Assembly: GCF_014200725.1 (NCBI RefSeq)
Contig: NZ_JACHCL010000002.1
Location: forward strand, 930,001 to 994,000
Length of the DNA stretch: 64,000 nucleotides
DNA from: Janthinobacterium silvisoli
GTDB taxonomy: Bacteria > Pseudomonadota > Gammaproteobacteria > Burkholderiales > Burkholderiaceae_D
Direction of reading: 5' to 3'
The notes beneath the pieces were generated by a model. It worked only from the letters and a program-made list of their open reading frames with translations, did not search any database and was not told where the DNA came from. Numbering within the stretch: position 1 is the stretch's first letter; each line of letters begins with the position of its first letter. The translations under genes and the position numbers were made by a program. Shown in pieces: positions 27,329-36,042 of this stretch.

Positions 27329-27358
27329 ACTATCGCATGGGTGCTGGCGGGCCGTCAA
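27329..27358 (-). promoter_or_regulatory. Predicted promoter of the cysS leader
   Basis: On the minus strand, TTGACG (27353-27358) and GATAGT (27329-27334) are 18 bases apart, with an extended TGn just before the -10 box. The A of the leader ATG lies 7 bases beyond the -10 box. The -35 box falls in the loop of a hairpin that follows the fsr-like gene. Confidence 0.55.
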
Positions 27359-27377
27359 GCCCGCCGGCACAAGACGA

Positions 27378-28619
27378 TTATTTCTTTGCCTGCTCGATGT
27401 GCGGCAATAGCACTGTCAAAATACCCAGCAACGGCAGGTAAGAGCACAGTTTATAGACATAGGCGATGCCGGAAATATCGGCCAGGTGACCCATGGCGGC
27501 GGCCGCGATACCGGACACGCCAAACATCAGGCCAAAGAAGATCCCGGCGATCATGCCGACCTTGCCCGGCACCAGCTCCTGGGCGAAGACGACGATGGCG
27601 GAAAACGCGGACGAGATCACGAAACCGATGATCACCGTCAGCACGGCCGTCCAGAACAGGTCGACATACGGCAGCAGCAAGGTAAAGGGCGCTGCGCCCA
27701 GGATCGAGATCCAGATCACGCGCTTGCGGCCGATGCGGTCGCCGATCGGGCCACCCATGAAGGTGCCAGCCGCCACGGAGGCGAGGAACAGGAACAGGTA
27801 CATTTGCGCCGAACCGATAGACAGATGGAATTTATCGATCAGGTAAAAGGTGTAGTAGCTCGACAGGCTGGCCATGTAGATGTACTTGGAAAACACCAGC
27901 AAGGCCAGCACGCCCAGCGCGCCCAGCACCTTGTTGCGCGACAGATTCGGACCGGCGTGGCCGCCCGCCTTGGGCTTGAAGCTGGCCAGGTGGCCGCTAT
28001 ACCAGCGGCTGACGCTGTACAGCACACCGATGGCCAGCAAGGTCATCAGGCTGAACCAGGCGATATTGCCCTGGCCACGGCCGACGATGACGGCGGCCGC
28101 CAGCAGCGGCCCCAAGGCCGAGCCCACGTTACCGCCCACCTGGAAGAGCGACTGGGCAAAGCCGTAGCGGCCGCCCGAGGCCATGCGCGCCACGCGCGAT
28201 GCTTCCGGGTGGAAGGTCGAGGAACCGACGCCGATCAGGCCGGCAGCGATCAAGAGGGTCGGGAAACTCGACACCACGGCCAGCATCAGTACGCCGGCCA
28301 GGGTAAAGCACATGCCGACGGGCAGCAGGAATGGCAGAGGACGGCGGTCCGTGTACAGGCCTATCCATGGCTGCAGCAGCGAGGCCGTGCACTGGAATGT
28401 GAGCGTGATCAGGCCGACCTGGGTAAAGCTGAGGGCAAACTCGGCTTTCAGCATCGGGTAAATCGATGGCAGCATGGCTTGCACCAGGTCATTGAGCAAA
28501 TGCACGAAGGCGACAGCGCCCAGGATGTGCATGGCCAGGCCAGACTGCTGTTGCGAGGAAGAAATCGGCTTGGACGGCGCCATGGGAGCGCTCAAGCTAT
28601 CGGGAGTGGAGGTAGTCAT
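27378..28619 (-). CDS. MFS efflux transporter, Fsr (fosmidomycin resistance) family
   Basis: A 413-residue inner-membrane protein with about 12 hydrophobic helices, typical of the Fsr branch of the major facilitator superfamily. The motifs LYTDRRPLPFLLPVG, GVGSSTFHPEASRVAR and GGPIGDRIGRKRVIW are diagnostic; the last is the signature loop. Fsr members export fosmidomycin or related antibiotics by proton antiport, but other substrates are possible. The start at 28619 is 133 codons into a longer frame and is the first with family similarity. A divergent AraC-type regulator gene lies 123 bases away and probably controls it. Confidence 0.9.
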   Translation of the reverse strand: MTTSTPDSLSAPMAPSKPISSSQQQSGLAMHILGAVAFVHLLNDLVQAMLPSIYPMLKAEFALSFTQVGLITLTFQCTASLLQPWIGLYTDRRPLPFLLPVGMCFTLAGVLMLAVVSSFPTLLIAAGLIGVGSSTFHPEASRVARMASGGRYGFAQSLFQVGGNVGSALGPLLAAAVIVGRGQGNIAWFSLMTLLAIGVLYSVSRWYSGHLASFKPKAGGHAGPNLSRNKVLGALGVLALLVFSKYIYMASLSSYYTFYLIDKFHLSIGSAQMYLFLFLASVAAGTFMGGPIGDRIGRKRVIWISILGAAPFTLLLPYVDLFWTAVLTVIIGFVISSAFSAIVVFAQELVPGKVGMIAGIFFGLMFGVSGIAAAAMGHLADISGIAYVYKLCSYLPLLGILTVLLPHIEQAKK

Positions 28620-28742
28620 CTTGGTTGTATCCGCAAAAATCGGGCCACACAGCTGGCCCGGCAAGATAAGCAGTATAGTATGGGCGTTGAATTGATAACT
28701 TCCAATAATCGTCGCCCAAGTGACAACCTCACCGCCTATTGC

Positions 28743-29573
28743 ATGAATACTATCGACCCTACCCTGTTCGGCCCTGATGGCATGCCCTTCAGCCGCAGCA
28801 CCAATTCCAAGGATTACCAGCTGCTGCCTCGCCCCGTGGCGGCAATGTCCAAGCAATATGCGGCAGGCGCCCACACGCCCATGCATAATCATGTGCGGGC
28901 ACAGTTGCTGTATGCCACCCAAGGTGTGATGCGTGTGGCTACCGAGCACGGCGTGTGGATCTTGCCGCCGCGGCGCGCCCTGCTGATACCCGTGGGTGTG
29001 CAGCATGAGTTGCACACCCTCAACGATCTGAGCATGCGCACCCTGTATATCGAGGCGCAGGCGGCGGCCGTGTTCGGCACTGATTGCAAGGTACTGGAAG
29101 TGAGCACCCTGCTACGCGAGCTGATCCTGGCGCTACTGACCGAGCCCCTGGAATATACCTTGGGTGGGCGCGGCGACTGGCTGGCCAGGCTGATCCTGTC
29201 GGAGCTGGCGGCGGCAGAAACCGTGCCTATCGCGATTCCCTGGCCGCGTGACCGGCGCCTGCTGGCCGTCTGCTCGGCCATCATGGCTGCGCCGGGCAGC
29301 CGGCGCAGCATCGATGAATGGGCCTACGATGCGGGCGCCAGCGCACGTACCCTGATCCGCTTATTTCCCAAAGAGACTGGCATGCACTACCGGCAATGGC
29401 TACAGCAAGTACACCTGGCCGATGCCTTTTGCCGCCTGAACCGCGGCGAAAGCGTGGGCGCCATCGCCAGCGCGCTGGGCTACGCCAGCCCCAGCGCCTT
29501 CAGCGCGATGTTTCGCCGCATCCTGGGGCGCACGCCGCAGCATTACCTCGCCGAATGGCGTAGCGAGAATTAA
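28743..29573 (+). CDS. AraC family transcriptional regulator
   Basis: A 276-residue regulator. An N-terminal cupin-like sensing domain carries the H-x-H pair in GAHTPMHNHVRAQLLYATQG and the LIPVGVQHELHTL strand. Two helix-turn-helix motifs form the C terminus: RSIDEWAYDAGASARTLIRLF and SVGAIASALGYASPSAFSAMF, followed by RILGRTPQHY. It is encoded divergently from the Fsr-type transporter gene, the usual layout for a local activator or repressor of efflux, so it probably regulates that transporter in response to a small ligand. It is convergent with aqpZ, 10 bases apart. Confidence 0.9.
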   Translation: MNTIDPTLFGPDGMPFSRSTNSKDYQLLPRPVAAMSKQYAAGAHTPMHNHVRAQLLYATQGVMRVATEHGVWILPPRRALLIPVGVQHELHTLNDLSMRTLYIEAQAAAVFGTDCKVLEVSTLLRELILALLTEPLEYTLGGRGDWLARLILSELAAAETVPIAIPWPRDRRLLAVCSAIMAAPGSRRSIDEWAYDAGASARTLIRLFPKETGMHYRQWLQQVHLADAFCRLNRGESVGAIASALGYASPSAFSAMFRRILGRTPQHYLAEWRSEN

Positions 29574-29583
29574 GCGGCAACGT

Positions 29584-30273
29584 TTAGTTCTTCTCGCCGG
29601 CAATCAAACGATAGGCAATCGCCCCCAGCAAGGCGCCGATGATGGGCGCCAGCCAGAACAGCCACAACTGGCTGGTGGCCCAGTCGCCCACGTATAGCGC
29701 CACGCCAGTGCTGCGGGCTGGATTGACGGAGGTATTCGTCACGGGAATGCTGATCAAATGGATCAGGGTCAGCGCCAGGCCGATCGGCAGTGGCGCGAAG
29801 CCAGCGGGGGCGCGCTTGTCGGTGGCACCCAGGATGACGATCAGGAAAAACATGGTCAGCACGATTTCAATCACCAGCGCCGACAGCATCGAGTAGCCGC
29901 CCGGCGAATGGGCGCCATAGCCATTCGAGGCGAAGCCCTTGCTGACATCGAAACCGGCCTGGCCACTGGCGACCACGTACAGCACGCCACCGGCCACAAT
30001 GGCGCCCAGCACCTGCGCCACGATGTAGGGTAATAGTTGCTTGGCGGGAAAGCGGCCGCCCGCCCACAGGCCGATCGAGACAGCGGGATTCAAATGGCAG
30101 CCCGAGATATGGCCGATGGCATAGGCCATGGTCAATACCGTCAAGCCAAACGCCAGCGCCACGCCGGCAAAACCGATGCCCAGACCGGGAAAGGCGGCGG
30201 CCAGCACCGCGCTGCCACAACCGCCCAGCACCAGCCAAAAGGTCCCGAGAAATTCGGCCCCGTATTGTTTCAT
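29584..30273 (-). CDS. aqpZ: Aquaporin Z
   Basis: A 229-residue inner-membrane water channel with six hydrophobic helices. The two NPA loops are present ([11 protein letters not shown] and [12 protein letters not shown]), and the narrow-filter residues typical of water-selective aquaporins fit (His in [11 protein letters not shown] region, Arg after the second NPA). The N terminus [20 protein letters not shown] is near identical to other proteobacterial AqpZ. AAGGAAA precedes the ATG at 30273. It mediates rapid osmotic water flux. Convergent with the AraC gene. Confidence 0.94.
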   Translation of the reverse strand: MKQYGAEFLGTFWLVLGGCGSAVLAAAFPGLGIGFAGVALAFGLTVLTMAYAIGHISGCHLNPAVSIGLWAGGRFPAKQLLPYIVAQVLGAIVAGGVLYVVASGQAGFDVSKGFASNGYGAHSPGGYSMLSALVIEIVLTMFFLIVILGATDKRAPAGFAPLPIGLALTLIHLISIPVTNTSVNPARSTGVALYVGDWATSQLWLFWLAPIIGALLGAIAYRLIAGEKN

Positions 30274-30363
30274 GATGGTTTCCTTCCAAGGTGGATGAGA
30301 AGACGTACTGCAGCCAGCAGACTGATACACCACCCCTCCGGCCTGGCGCCGGAACGAGAAAAG

Positions 30364-30393
30364 CCGCCAGCGGCAGGGAAGCGTAGCTGGCGG
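30364..30393 (-). terminator. Hairpin with T tract upstream of aqpZ
   Basis: On the minus strand CCGCCAGC and GCTGGCGG pair over a 14-base loop and are followed by CTTTTCT. It could end transcripts coming from ivy or sit in the aqpZ leader, about 90 bases before the start codon. Confidence 0.4.
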
Positions 30394-30552
30394 ATAATGA
30401 CACGATAAAATTATGAATACAACATTCTTTTATGCAACTATGATAATAGTCACTGCGGAAAAATAGAAACAATTTCACAATAGAAATAGATGCCCTGTTG
30501 ACTATTTCTTTGTGACCAAAGATGCTCTTCTGACATCAACAAGATGCAGCCA

Positions 30553-31011
30553 TCAGTTTTGCTTGAGCACGGCCGCTTCGGCAATACTGGGATCGCCAAA
30601 ATACACGGTGCGCGCCCCACCCTTGCCGTCAGGGCCCACATAGACACCGGCCATGCTGTGGCTGACGGGGTCGTACAGCACCGAGTAATGATGGCCGCAA
30701 TTGTGCGGCTCGCAAACGCTGCTCAACAGGCGCGGCTTGCCTTCAATCTCCACGGGTTTGAGCGGTGTGGTCACGCCTTTGCGCACCCAGCACTGCCGCT
30801 TCAGGCCAGCTTGCTTGATCGCCACATCAAAAGCACGGCGAAAAGCAGAATCGCCTTGATAGACATCATTGAAATACGGACAACCGGCGCCGCCATCACA
30901 TTGCTGCGCCTGTTCGATCAGGGAGAGCACGGGCGTTTCGGCAAGCGCTGGAACAGAGAGCGGCAATACGGCAGCGCTGAAAAGCAGCGATAACAATAAG
31001 CGTGGGAGCAT
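30553..31011 (-). CDS. ivy: Ivy-type inhibitor of vertebrate lysozyme
   Basis: A 152-residue periplasmic protein with a Sec signal (MLPRLLLSLLFSAAVLPLS, cleavage near ALA). The motif SSVCEPHNCGHH corresponds to the Cys-Pro-His-Cys loop that Ivy proteins insert into the lysozyme active site; here Glu and Asn replace the usual Lys and Asp. Ivy protects the cell wall from C-type lysozymes. It is the second gene of a two-gene unit: the gene upstream ends 9 bases before it, and the next in that direction is aqpZ after 280 bases. Confidence 0.9.
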   Translation of the reverse strand: MLPRLLLSLLFSAAVLPLSVPALAETPVLSLIEQAQQCDGGAGCPYFNDVYQGDSAFRRAFDVAIKQAGLKRQCWVRKGVTTPLKPVEIEGKPRLLSSVCEPHNCGHHYSVLYDPVSHSMAGVYVGPDGKGGARTVYFGDPSIAEAAVLKQN

Positions 31012-31020
31012 GGAGACGAC

Positions 31021-31431
31021 CTAAGGCGAGCAGCGGATGCCAACCACACCGTTAACTTTACCTTCCGCCCAATCCGCTTCGCGCCAGCGGTAGACGCCGG
31101 GAGCAACGATGATCAATTGCCATTCGACCAGCTTGCCGCTGGGGTCACGCCGGGTTTCATTGTCATAGCGTATGGTCAGGCTGCGCTCCGTTTCCGCCAG
31201 CACCACCGCAGCGAAGCGGTTAGTGGTCCCCAAGGTGCTTTTCCAGGTACGGTCATTGAAGATGGCCAGGCGCTGGCGGTCGTCCGATAGCTGCATGCGA
31301 GAAAAATGCCGCGCCTCTTCGCAGACACTGCCGGTGTTGACGCTTTCGGCCCAACTGCCGGCAAGCTGCGTGGCATCGAAAGGGATAGGGGCGGTATTCA
31401 CGGCCGCACTCAGCAGCAAGGTAGCGAGCAT
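31021..31431 (-). CDS. Secreted hypothetical protein, partner of ivy
   Basis: A 136-residue protein with a short hydrophobic N terminus (MLATLLLSAAVNTAPIPFDA) suggestive of a signal. The mature region is beta-rich: AGSWAESVNTGSVCEEAR, LTIRYDNETRRD, GVYRWREADWAEGK and the end VVGIRCSP. Two Cys residues could form a disulphide joining both ends. The layout recalls small lipocalin-like secreted proteins, but the family is not recognised. Its stop lies 9 bases before the ivy start, so both are probably exported together and act in envelope protection; that is inferred from position only. Confidence 0.7.
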   Translation of the reverse strand: MLATLLLSAAVNTAPIPFDATQLAGSWAESVNTGSVCEEARHFSRMQLSDDRQRLAIFNDRTWKSTLGTTNRFAAVVLAETERSLTIRYDNETRRDPSGKLVEWQLIIVAPGVYRWREADWAEGKVNGVVGIRCSP

Positions 31432-31472
31432 AGGTATCGGACTGGGCTAGAGGAAAAGAAAAGACACAGGCA

Positions 31473-32612
31473 TCAGCGCAGCGCCACGGTAATACTCGAT
31501 GGCAGGGCCGGCGTGCGGCGATGCAAAGTTGCTTGTTCATAGGCATATGCGATCGCCAGCAGCCGCGCTTCGGCATGCGCGGCGCCGATGAAGGACAGCC
31601 CCACGGGCAGACCCGCCGCAGCACCTGCCGGCACCGTAATGTGTGGCAGCCCCGGCTGCAAGCGCGGCGTGTCATCGCAAGTGGGCGCGACCAGCGCAGC
31701 CAGTCCTTGCGCCTGCAACAGCTGCTCGATGCCGCCATCACTGGCATGGTGCAACACCAGCGGATCGATCAGTTCGACGCCTTGTTCACGCAAGACCAGC
31801 AAGGCTTGCTCCATCACGGCATCGCTGTCTGCACAACTGCCAAACAGGCTGCGCACCACACCGATGCGGCAAGACTGCAAGCCCATAGCTGGCAAAGGCG
31901 CTCCAGTACCGCCAGCCATGGCATCGAACAACCATGCCGCTTCGCGCACGCTGGAAGCGATAGGCCCGTTGGTAAGTCCGGTTGGCTTGATCGCCACCAG
32001 CCCGCAAGCCGATGCGGGCGCGAGCATGGAGCCATCTGCCTCGCTGCCCACGGCCAGGATCGTCAAGCCGGCCCAGCTGGCAGTCGCTTGCGGCACGCTG
32101 ACGGCCGCCCACTGGCGCAGATTGCTTTTGCCGATGATGACGGCGCCAGCGGCGCGCAGCCGGGCCACGATAAAGGCGTCGCAACTGGCGTACAGGGTTA
32201 CCCCCTGCACCCGGGTTTTCATGCGGTCGGCAGTGGCGATGTCATCGCGCAAGACCAGCGGAATGCCATGCAGCGGCCCGCGCACCTTGTGCAGGCTGCG
32301 CTCGCGGTCCATTTCCAGGGCAATTTTCAGTGCATCAGGATTGATCTCGATGCCGGGATACTGGCGTGCGCCCATGCTGCATAGCGAACGGATGCGCACC
32401 AGGTATTGCGAGGTCAGGGCATGGGAACTGAGTTTTCCTGCTTGCATCATCTGCTGCTGGGGCAAGACACCGGCATCGAGCAAATGGGCCATCGGGCTGG
32501 CGGGAGCAGTGGCGCGCCCCAGTACAGGGCGGGAGGTGCGCGTCGGCGAAGCGGACAGCGCAGGCGTGACGCTCCTGGCTGTGCCATTTCGAACAAATTG
32601 ACTGCGCTGCAT
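31473..32612 (-). CDS. Shortened amidase-like protein lacking catalytic residues
   Basis: A 379-residue protein that aligns by eye to amidase-signature enzymes but is reduced. GPLHGIPLVLRDDIATAD has Arg (residue 122) where the catalytic Lys of ...LKDNI... stands. The Gly-Ser-rich loop with the cis-Ser (CGSSSGS type) is missing between ATASWAG and LTILAVGSEADGS; only the region of the nucleophile Ser (residue 195) remains. About 150 residues are also absent before QGLAALVAPT. The frame is open and ordinary in composition, so it may be a functioning non-enzyme rather than a decaying gene. The start at 32612 has GGGGA upstream. Confidence 0.75.
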   Translation of the reverse strand: MQRSQFVRNGTARSVTPALSASPTRTSRPVLGRATAPASPMAHLLDAGVLPQQQMMQAGKLSSHALTSQYLVRIRSLCSMGARQYPGIEINPDALKIALEMDRERSLHKVRGPLHGIPLVLRDDIATADRMKTRVQGVTLYASCDAFIVARLRAAGAVIIGKSNLRQWAAVSVPQATASWAGLTILAVGSEADGSMLAPASACGLVAIKPTGLTNGPIASSVREAAWLFDAMAGGTGAPLPAMGLQSCRIGVVRSLFGSCADSDAVMEQALLVLREQGVELIDPLVLHHASDGGIEQLLQAQGLAALVAPTCDDTPRLQPGLPHITVPAGAAAGLPVGLSFIGAAHAEARLLAIAYAYEQATLHRRTPALPSSITVALR

Positions 32613-32710
32613 GCTATCCCCGGGAAGTTCAGTGTTTTTGACGCAACAGTGATTAGCCCATAGCATAGCAGCGCTTGCCTCTTAATTGTTGTTATAGGGA
32701 ATTATTTTTT

Positions 32711-32746
32711 AAGCAAAAAAAAACGCTACCCTAGGGTAGCGTTTTT
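32711..32746 (-). terminator. Terminator after efp
   Basis: A 13-base inverted repeat (AAAAACGCTACCC with its complement) flanked by A and T runs, able to act in both directions. It follows the efp stop by about 47 bases. Confidence 0.9.
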
Positions 32747-32792
32747 GTATTGTCGCCAAATGAAGACAACAACAGGGGCACATCATCCACGA

Positions 32793-33368
32793 TTAGTTGC
32801 GGACTACGCGCTTGTATTCGTTGGTGCGGGTGTCGATTTCGATAACGTCGTCTTGCGCTACGAACAGTGGCACTTGCACGATGTGGCGGTGCGCTTCAAT
32901 GGCGTTTTCGATTTTGGCTTCTTTCAGGACGTTGCCCGAAGTATTACCTTTGACTGCAGGCTCCGAGTACACCACTTGACGGGCGATGGTCGTAGGCAGT
33001 TCAACCGAGATAGCTTTGCCATCATAGAAAACAGCTTCGCATTCCATGCCGTCTTTCAGGTAATGCAGTGCATCGCCCAGGTTTTCTTCTTCGATTTCGT
33101 ACTGGTTGTATTCGGTGTCCATGAACACGAACAGTGGGTCAGCGAAGTACGAGTAGGTGACTGGCTTTTTGTCCAGAACCACGACGTCGAACTTGTCGTC
33201 GCCACGGAAAACGTTTTCCAGTGGGCTGTTCGTCAGAAGATTTTTCATCTTCCATTTGTAGGTGAAGCCCGTGCGGCTCGAACCGTTGACATCAGAACGC
33301 AACACGATCATTGGCTTGCTGTCGACCATAATGATGTTGCCAACACGAATTTCTTTTGCGGGTTTCAT
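32793..33368 (-). CDS. efp: Elongation factor P, Arg32 type
   Basis: A 191-residue EF-P with the three beta domains in order. Residue 32 is Arg (GSSRTGF), the site that EarP rhamnosylates in this branch of EF-P, in contrast to the Lys of the EpmA branch. The central region ([20 protein letters not shown]) and the C terminus [10 protein letters not shown] are conserved. EF-P relieves ribosome stalling at consecutive prolines. The earP gene lies upstream on the same strand, which supports modification by EarP. Confidence 0.96.
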   Translation of the reverse strand: MKPAKEIRVGNIIMVDSKPMIVLRSDVNGSSRTGFTYKWKMKNLLTNSPLENVFRGDDKFDVVVLDKKPVTYSYFADPLFVFMDTEYNQYEIEEENLGDALHYLKDGMECEAVFYDGKAISVELPTTIARQVVYSEPAVKGNTSGNVLKEAKIENAIEAHRHIVQVPLFVAQDDVIEIDTRTNEYKRVVRN

Positions 33369-33504
33369 AGAAGTGTACGTAAAAAGTGGGTTGCATGAAG
33401 ACCATCTGCCGCCCGGGCGCCAACAGCGCCATGGGCTTGCGTTTGATCGGTTAAAAATACGTTAGAAAATAACCGGGCATTTTACCTTATTTTCTGGCAA
33501 GCGC

Positions 33505-34680
33505 CTATTCTGCGCTGCTGGCAGCGTGTGCGAAGGCCAGCAAATTACTTGCCAGATCACCATTCTGCAACATCTGCATCTGCCAGTCGGCCGCGCGCGC
33601 GGCAATTCTGGGCATATCGGCCTGCAATGCGGGCCACAGCCCCGCCCAGCCCTGTTCCGCCGGCAGGCCGCCATTCCAGTCCTCACTGGCCGCGCCTACG
33701 CTATCGATAGTCCCATCGGCATCGACTGCGTAACGCTGCAGGAAAGCGCGCAATTTGACGTGATGCAGGTTTTCATCCTGCGGATAGATATGCCAGATAA
33801 ACGGCTTGCCCGCCCATTGCGCGCGGACAAAGGAATCTTCACCGCGCACGAAATTCACATCGCAAGCCCACAGCAGCTTGTCGTAATCGTCTTGCGGCAC
33901 GAAAGGCAGCACGCGCAGCGTCAGATTTCCCCGTGTACGCGATGCCACGGCTGCAGCATCGTCGCCGATAAAAACCCGTACAGCATCGAACGCCACGCCT
34001 TCCGGCACCAGGCAGGTGATGCGCTCGCTACCCTGCTGCCATGCGGCCAGCAACTGCGCCACCGGTGCGTGCGGATAGCAGAACAGCGACACTTTGATCG
34101 CCGCCATTTCTGCTGGCGTGACGCCAAACTGCGCCAAGAACACCGCCATCGCCGCCGGGTCGCCCTGGAAGGCAGCGCGCCGCTGTTCCAGCGCCGCCTC
34201 GCGCAGCAAGCCACCTGTCTTGCCCGTAAAACCGGGAAAAAAGAAATGCTTTTGCATCCCGTGGCGCGACGATGGCAAGGTATGGCAGCCCTCCACCCAC
34301 TCCTCCGCCGTCAAACCTTCCAGGTTCAGCCACACAGGATGCGGCGAGCACTGGGCCATCGCGGCAATATAGCCGGGCGGAATGTCGCAAGCGAAAAACT
34401 CGATGACGATATCGGCAATATCCTCCGGTACAAACACACCGTCCTGATCACACCAATAGCGCACGGTGACGCCGGCAGCCTGCTGCTGCACCAAAGCTAC
34501 ATCGATCTCGGGACAAATACGCCGAAAGCTGATCAAATCATCGACCCATAGGGTCACAGCCACGCCATGCTCGCGCTGCAATTGCCGCGCCAGACGCCAG
34601 CAAATGCCGATATCGCCGTAGTTATCGACGACTTTGCAAAAGATAGCCATGGATGGCGGATGTTGAACGGATAGCGACAT
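33505..34680 (-). CDS. earP: EarP, EF-P arginine rhamnosyltransferase
   Basis: A 391-residue glycosyltransferase-B fold enzyme that transfers rhamnose from dTDP-rhamnose to Arg32 of EF-P. The N-terminal VVDNYGDIG carries both Asp residues (D13/D17 of Pseudomonas EarP) that bind the acceptor and cation, and RGEDSFVRAQWAGKPF contains the conserved Glu needed for catalysis. I chose the ATG at 34680; an internal ATG at 34650 would cut 10 residues. Upstream lies the first tRNA-Glu gene. efp follows after 136 bases on the same strand, so both may be co-transcribed. Confidence 0.95.
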   Translation of the reverse strand: MSLSVQHPPSMAIFCKVVDNYGDIGICWRLARQLQREHGVAVTLWVDDLISFRRICPEIDVALVQQQAAGVTVRYWCDQDGVFVPEDIADIVIEFFACDIPPGYIAAMAQCSPHPVWLNLEGLTAEEWVEGCHTLPSSRHGMQKHFFFPGFTGKTGGLLREAALEQRRAAFQGDPAAMAVFLAQFGVTPAEMAAIKVSLFCYPHAPVAQLLAAWQQGSERITCLVPEGVAFDAVRVFIGDDAAAVASRTRGNLTLRVLPFVPQDDYDKLLWACDVNFVRGEDSFVRAQWAGKPFIWHIYPQDENLHHVKLRAFLQRYAVDADGTIDSVGAASEDWNGGLPAEQGWAGLWPALQADMPRIAARAADWQMQMLQNGDLASNLLAFAHAASSAE

Positions 34681-34723
34681 GGGTGAGACACCAAAGGATA
34701 AGCGTTGTAAGACGACGAAAAAC

Positions 34724-34756
34724 AAAAAAGCCGCACTGTGACCAGGCGGCTTTTTT
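34724..34756 (-). terminator. Bidirectional intrinsic terminator
   Basis: AAAAAAGCCGC pairs with GCGGCTTTTTT over an 11-base loop. It lies 20 bases downstream of the first tRNA-Glu gene as transcribed and ends that tRNA unit before earP. Confidence 0.9.
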
Positions 34757-34776
34757 GTTGGCTGAATCAGCCGGTC

Positions 34777-34852
34777 TGGCGTCCCCAAGGGGATTCGAAC
34801 CCCTGTACTCACCGTGAAAGGGTGATGTCCTAGGCCTCTAGACGATGGGGAC
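34777..34852 (-). tRNA. tRNA-Glu (TTC), copy 1
   Basis: A 76-base cloverleaf with anticodon TTC and encoded CCA. Identical to the four other tRNA-Glu copies at 34940, 35142, 38324 and 38661. Last gene of the downstream block of three. Confidence 0.98.
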
Positions 34853-34939
34853 AGAAAATCTGTCCTGGATGCGCTGCTCTGCATCCCGACCTTGTTACTG
34901 CTCACTACTTGCAGCTGATTGTAAAGCCGCACTCGAATC

Positions 34940-35015
34940 TGGCGTCCCCAAGGGGATTCGAACCCCTGTACTCACCGTGAAAGGGTGATGTCCTAGGCCT
35001 CTAGACGATGGGGAC
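34940..35015 (-). tRNA. tRNA-Glu (TTC), copy 2
   Basis: Same 76 bases as copy 1, anticodon TTC, CCA encoded. Middle gene of a block of three that shares one upstream promoter. Confidence 0.98.
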
Positions 35016-35141
35016 AGAAATCTGTCCTGAATGCGCTGTTGCACATCCTGACCTGGTACTACAGCAATATTGCAGAAACAAAAAAAGCCTGACTTATCAG
35101 GCCCATTCAGCACTGCATCATTACTCTATAACTAAAAATCC

Positions 35142-35217
35142 TGGCGTCCCCAAGGGGATTCGAACCCCTGTACTCACCGTGAAAGGGTGATGTCCTAGGC
35201 CTCTAGACGATGGGGAC
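35142..35217 (-). tRNA. tRNA-Glu (TTC), copy 3
   Basis: Same 76 bases as the other copies, anticodon TTC, CCA encoded. First gene of the downstream block; the tetR/monooxygenase pair separates it from the rest of the array. Confidence 0.98.
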
Positions 35218-35289
35218 CTGTGCTGGTTTTACTCTCAGCGGACTCTTCTTTGAAGGCTTTATTTAGCCCCTCAAAAAAGCGTGCGCGAA

Positions 35290-35318
35290 GTTTAACACGA
35301 AGCGATTCACGAAATCAA
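35290..35318 (-). promoter_or_regulatory. Predicted promoter of the tRNA-Glu block
   Basis: On the minus strand TTGATT (35313-35318) and TTAAAC (35290-35295) are 17 bases apart, about 73 bases before copy 3. A weak match to sigma-70 boxes. Confidence 0.4.
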
Positions 35319-35392
35319 CTACTGGCCTGCTTATTTTCCGCACCCGGCCCTCTCTATGAGAATGGGAAATGGCAGGCAGGCATGAAAGACCA

Positions 35393-36013
35393 TCACCCAA
35401 CGGCAGGCCGCTGCAGAAAAGGCATAAGAAGCGCAACAAGCTCCTCGTTAAAGCCGGGATGATCCAGCATTGCCGGCGTACGGGACGCTGTTTCATGAAT
35501 GACGGCATGGACGGCGATACGTGCAATCCGGCACGCAAGTTGCGGATTTGGCACATTCCGCATGAAGGGACTGAAAGCGGACAGAAGCTGCTCCTCAACA
35601 ACATCATCGGGAGCGGCATGTCTGACAGAACCCGGAAGCTCCTCGGCGATGGCCCGATGCACCGCCGGGGCTATCCTGTGCTCATCCACGATAGCCGCAA
35701 CCAGCAAGGCAAGGGCATCGCGCAGCGAGGGTTGTCCTGGCAATTGCTCCAACGCCTCCGCCAGCTTTAGCCTGCTCTCAGCGGCATGGCGCAGCTGCAA
35801 CTCAGCAACGATGGCTTCCTCGCCAGGGAAAAACTGATACAAGGAGCTGATGTTCACGCCGGCACGCTCGGCGATGGCATTCGTGGTTAAGCCCTCCCAC
35901 CCAGATTCCACCAGAATGTAAGTAGCCGCTTGCGTAATTGCATCCACCGTCGCGCGCGAACGCTGCTGCCTGGGGCGTTTCCTGACCGCCGTGGCTGGAC
36001 GGGCTGCCTTCAT
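35393..36013 (-). CDS. TetR family transcriptional regulator
   Basis: A 206-residue repressor. The N-terminal helix-turn-helix is clear: AITQAATYILVESGWEGL followed by TNAIAERAGVNISSLYQFF. The C-terminal ligand-binding domain (residues 85-206) is helical and not assignable to a known ligand. GGAG lies 7 bases before the ATG. It is encoded divergently from an FAD monooxygenase gene, 108 bases away, and probably represses that gene and itself, a common layout for aromatic-compound detoxification. The pair is inserted into a tRNA array. Confidence 0.9.
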   Translation of the reverse strand: MKAARPATAVRKRPRQQRSRATVDAITQAATYILVESGWEGLTTNAIAERAGVNISSLYQFFPGEEAIVAELQLRHAAESRLKLAEALEQLPGQPSLRDALALLVAAIVDEHRIAPAVHRAIAEELPGSVRHAAPDDVVEEQLLSAFSPFMRNVPNPQLACRIARIAVHAVIHETASRTPAMLDHPGFNEELVALLMPFLQRPAVG

Positions 36014-36042
36014 ATAGGTACTCCGAATGCAAGTAGTGAAAA

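Noticed and set aside
27486..28742. A long open frame before the AraC gene on the plus strand
   Set aside because: It lies antisense to the Fsr-type transporter and reads low-complexity sequence; the AraC domain starts at 28743.
30450..30647. A 65-codon minus-strand frame overlapping the 3' end of ivy
   Set aside because: It overlaps the ivy coding sequence in another frame and has no family features.
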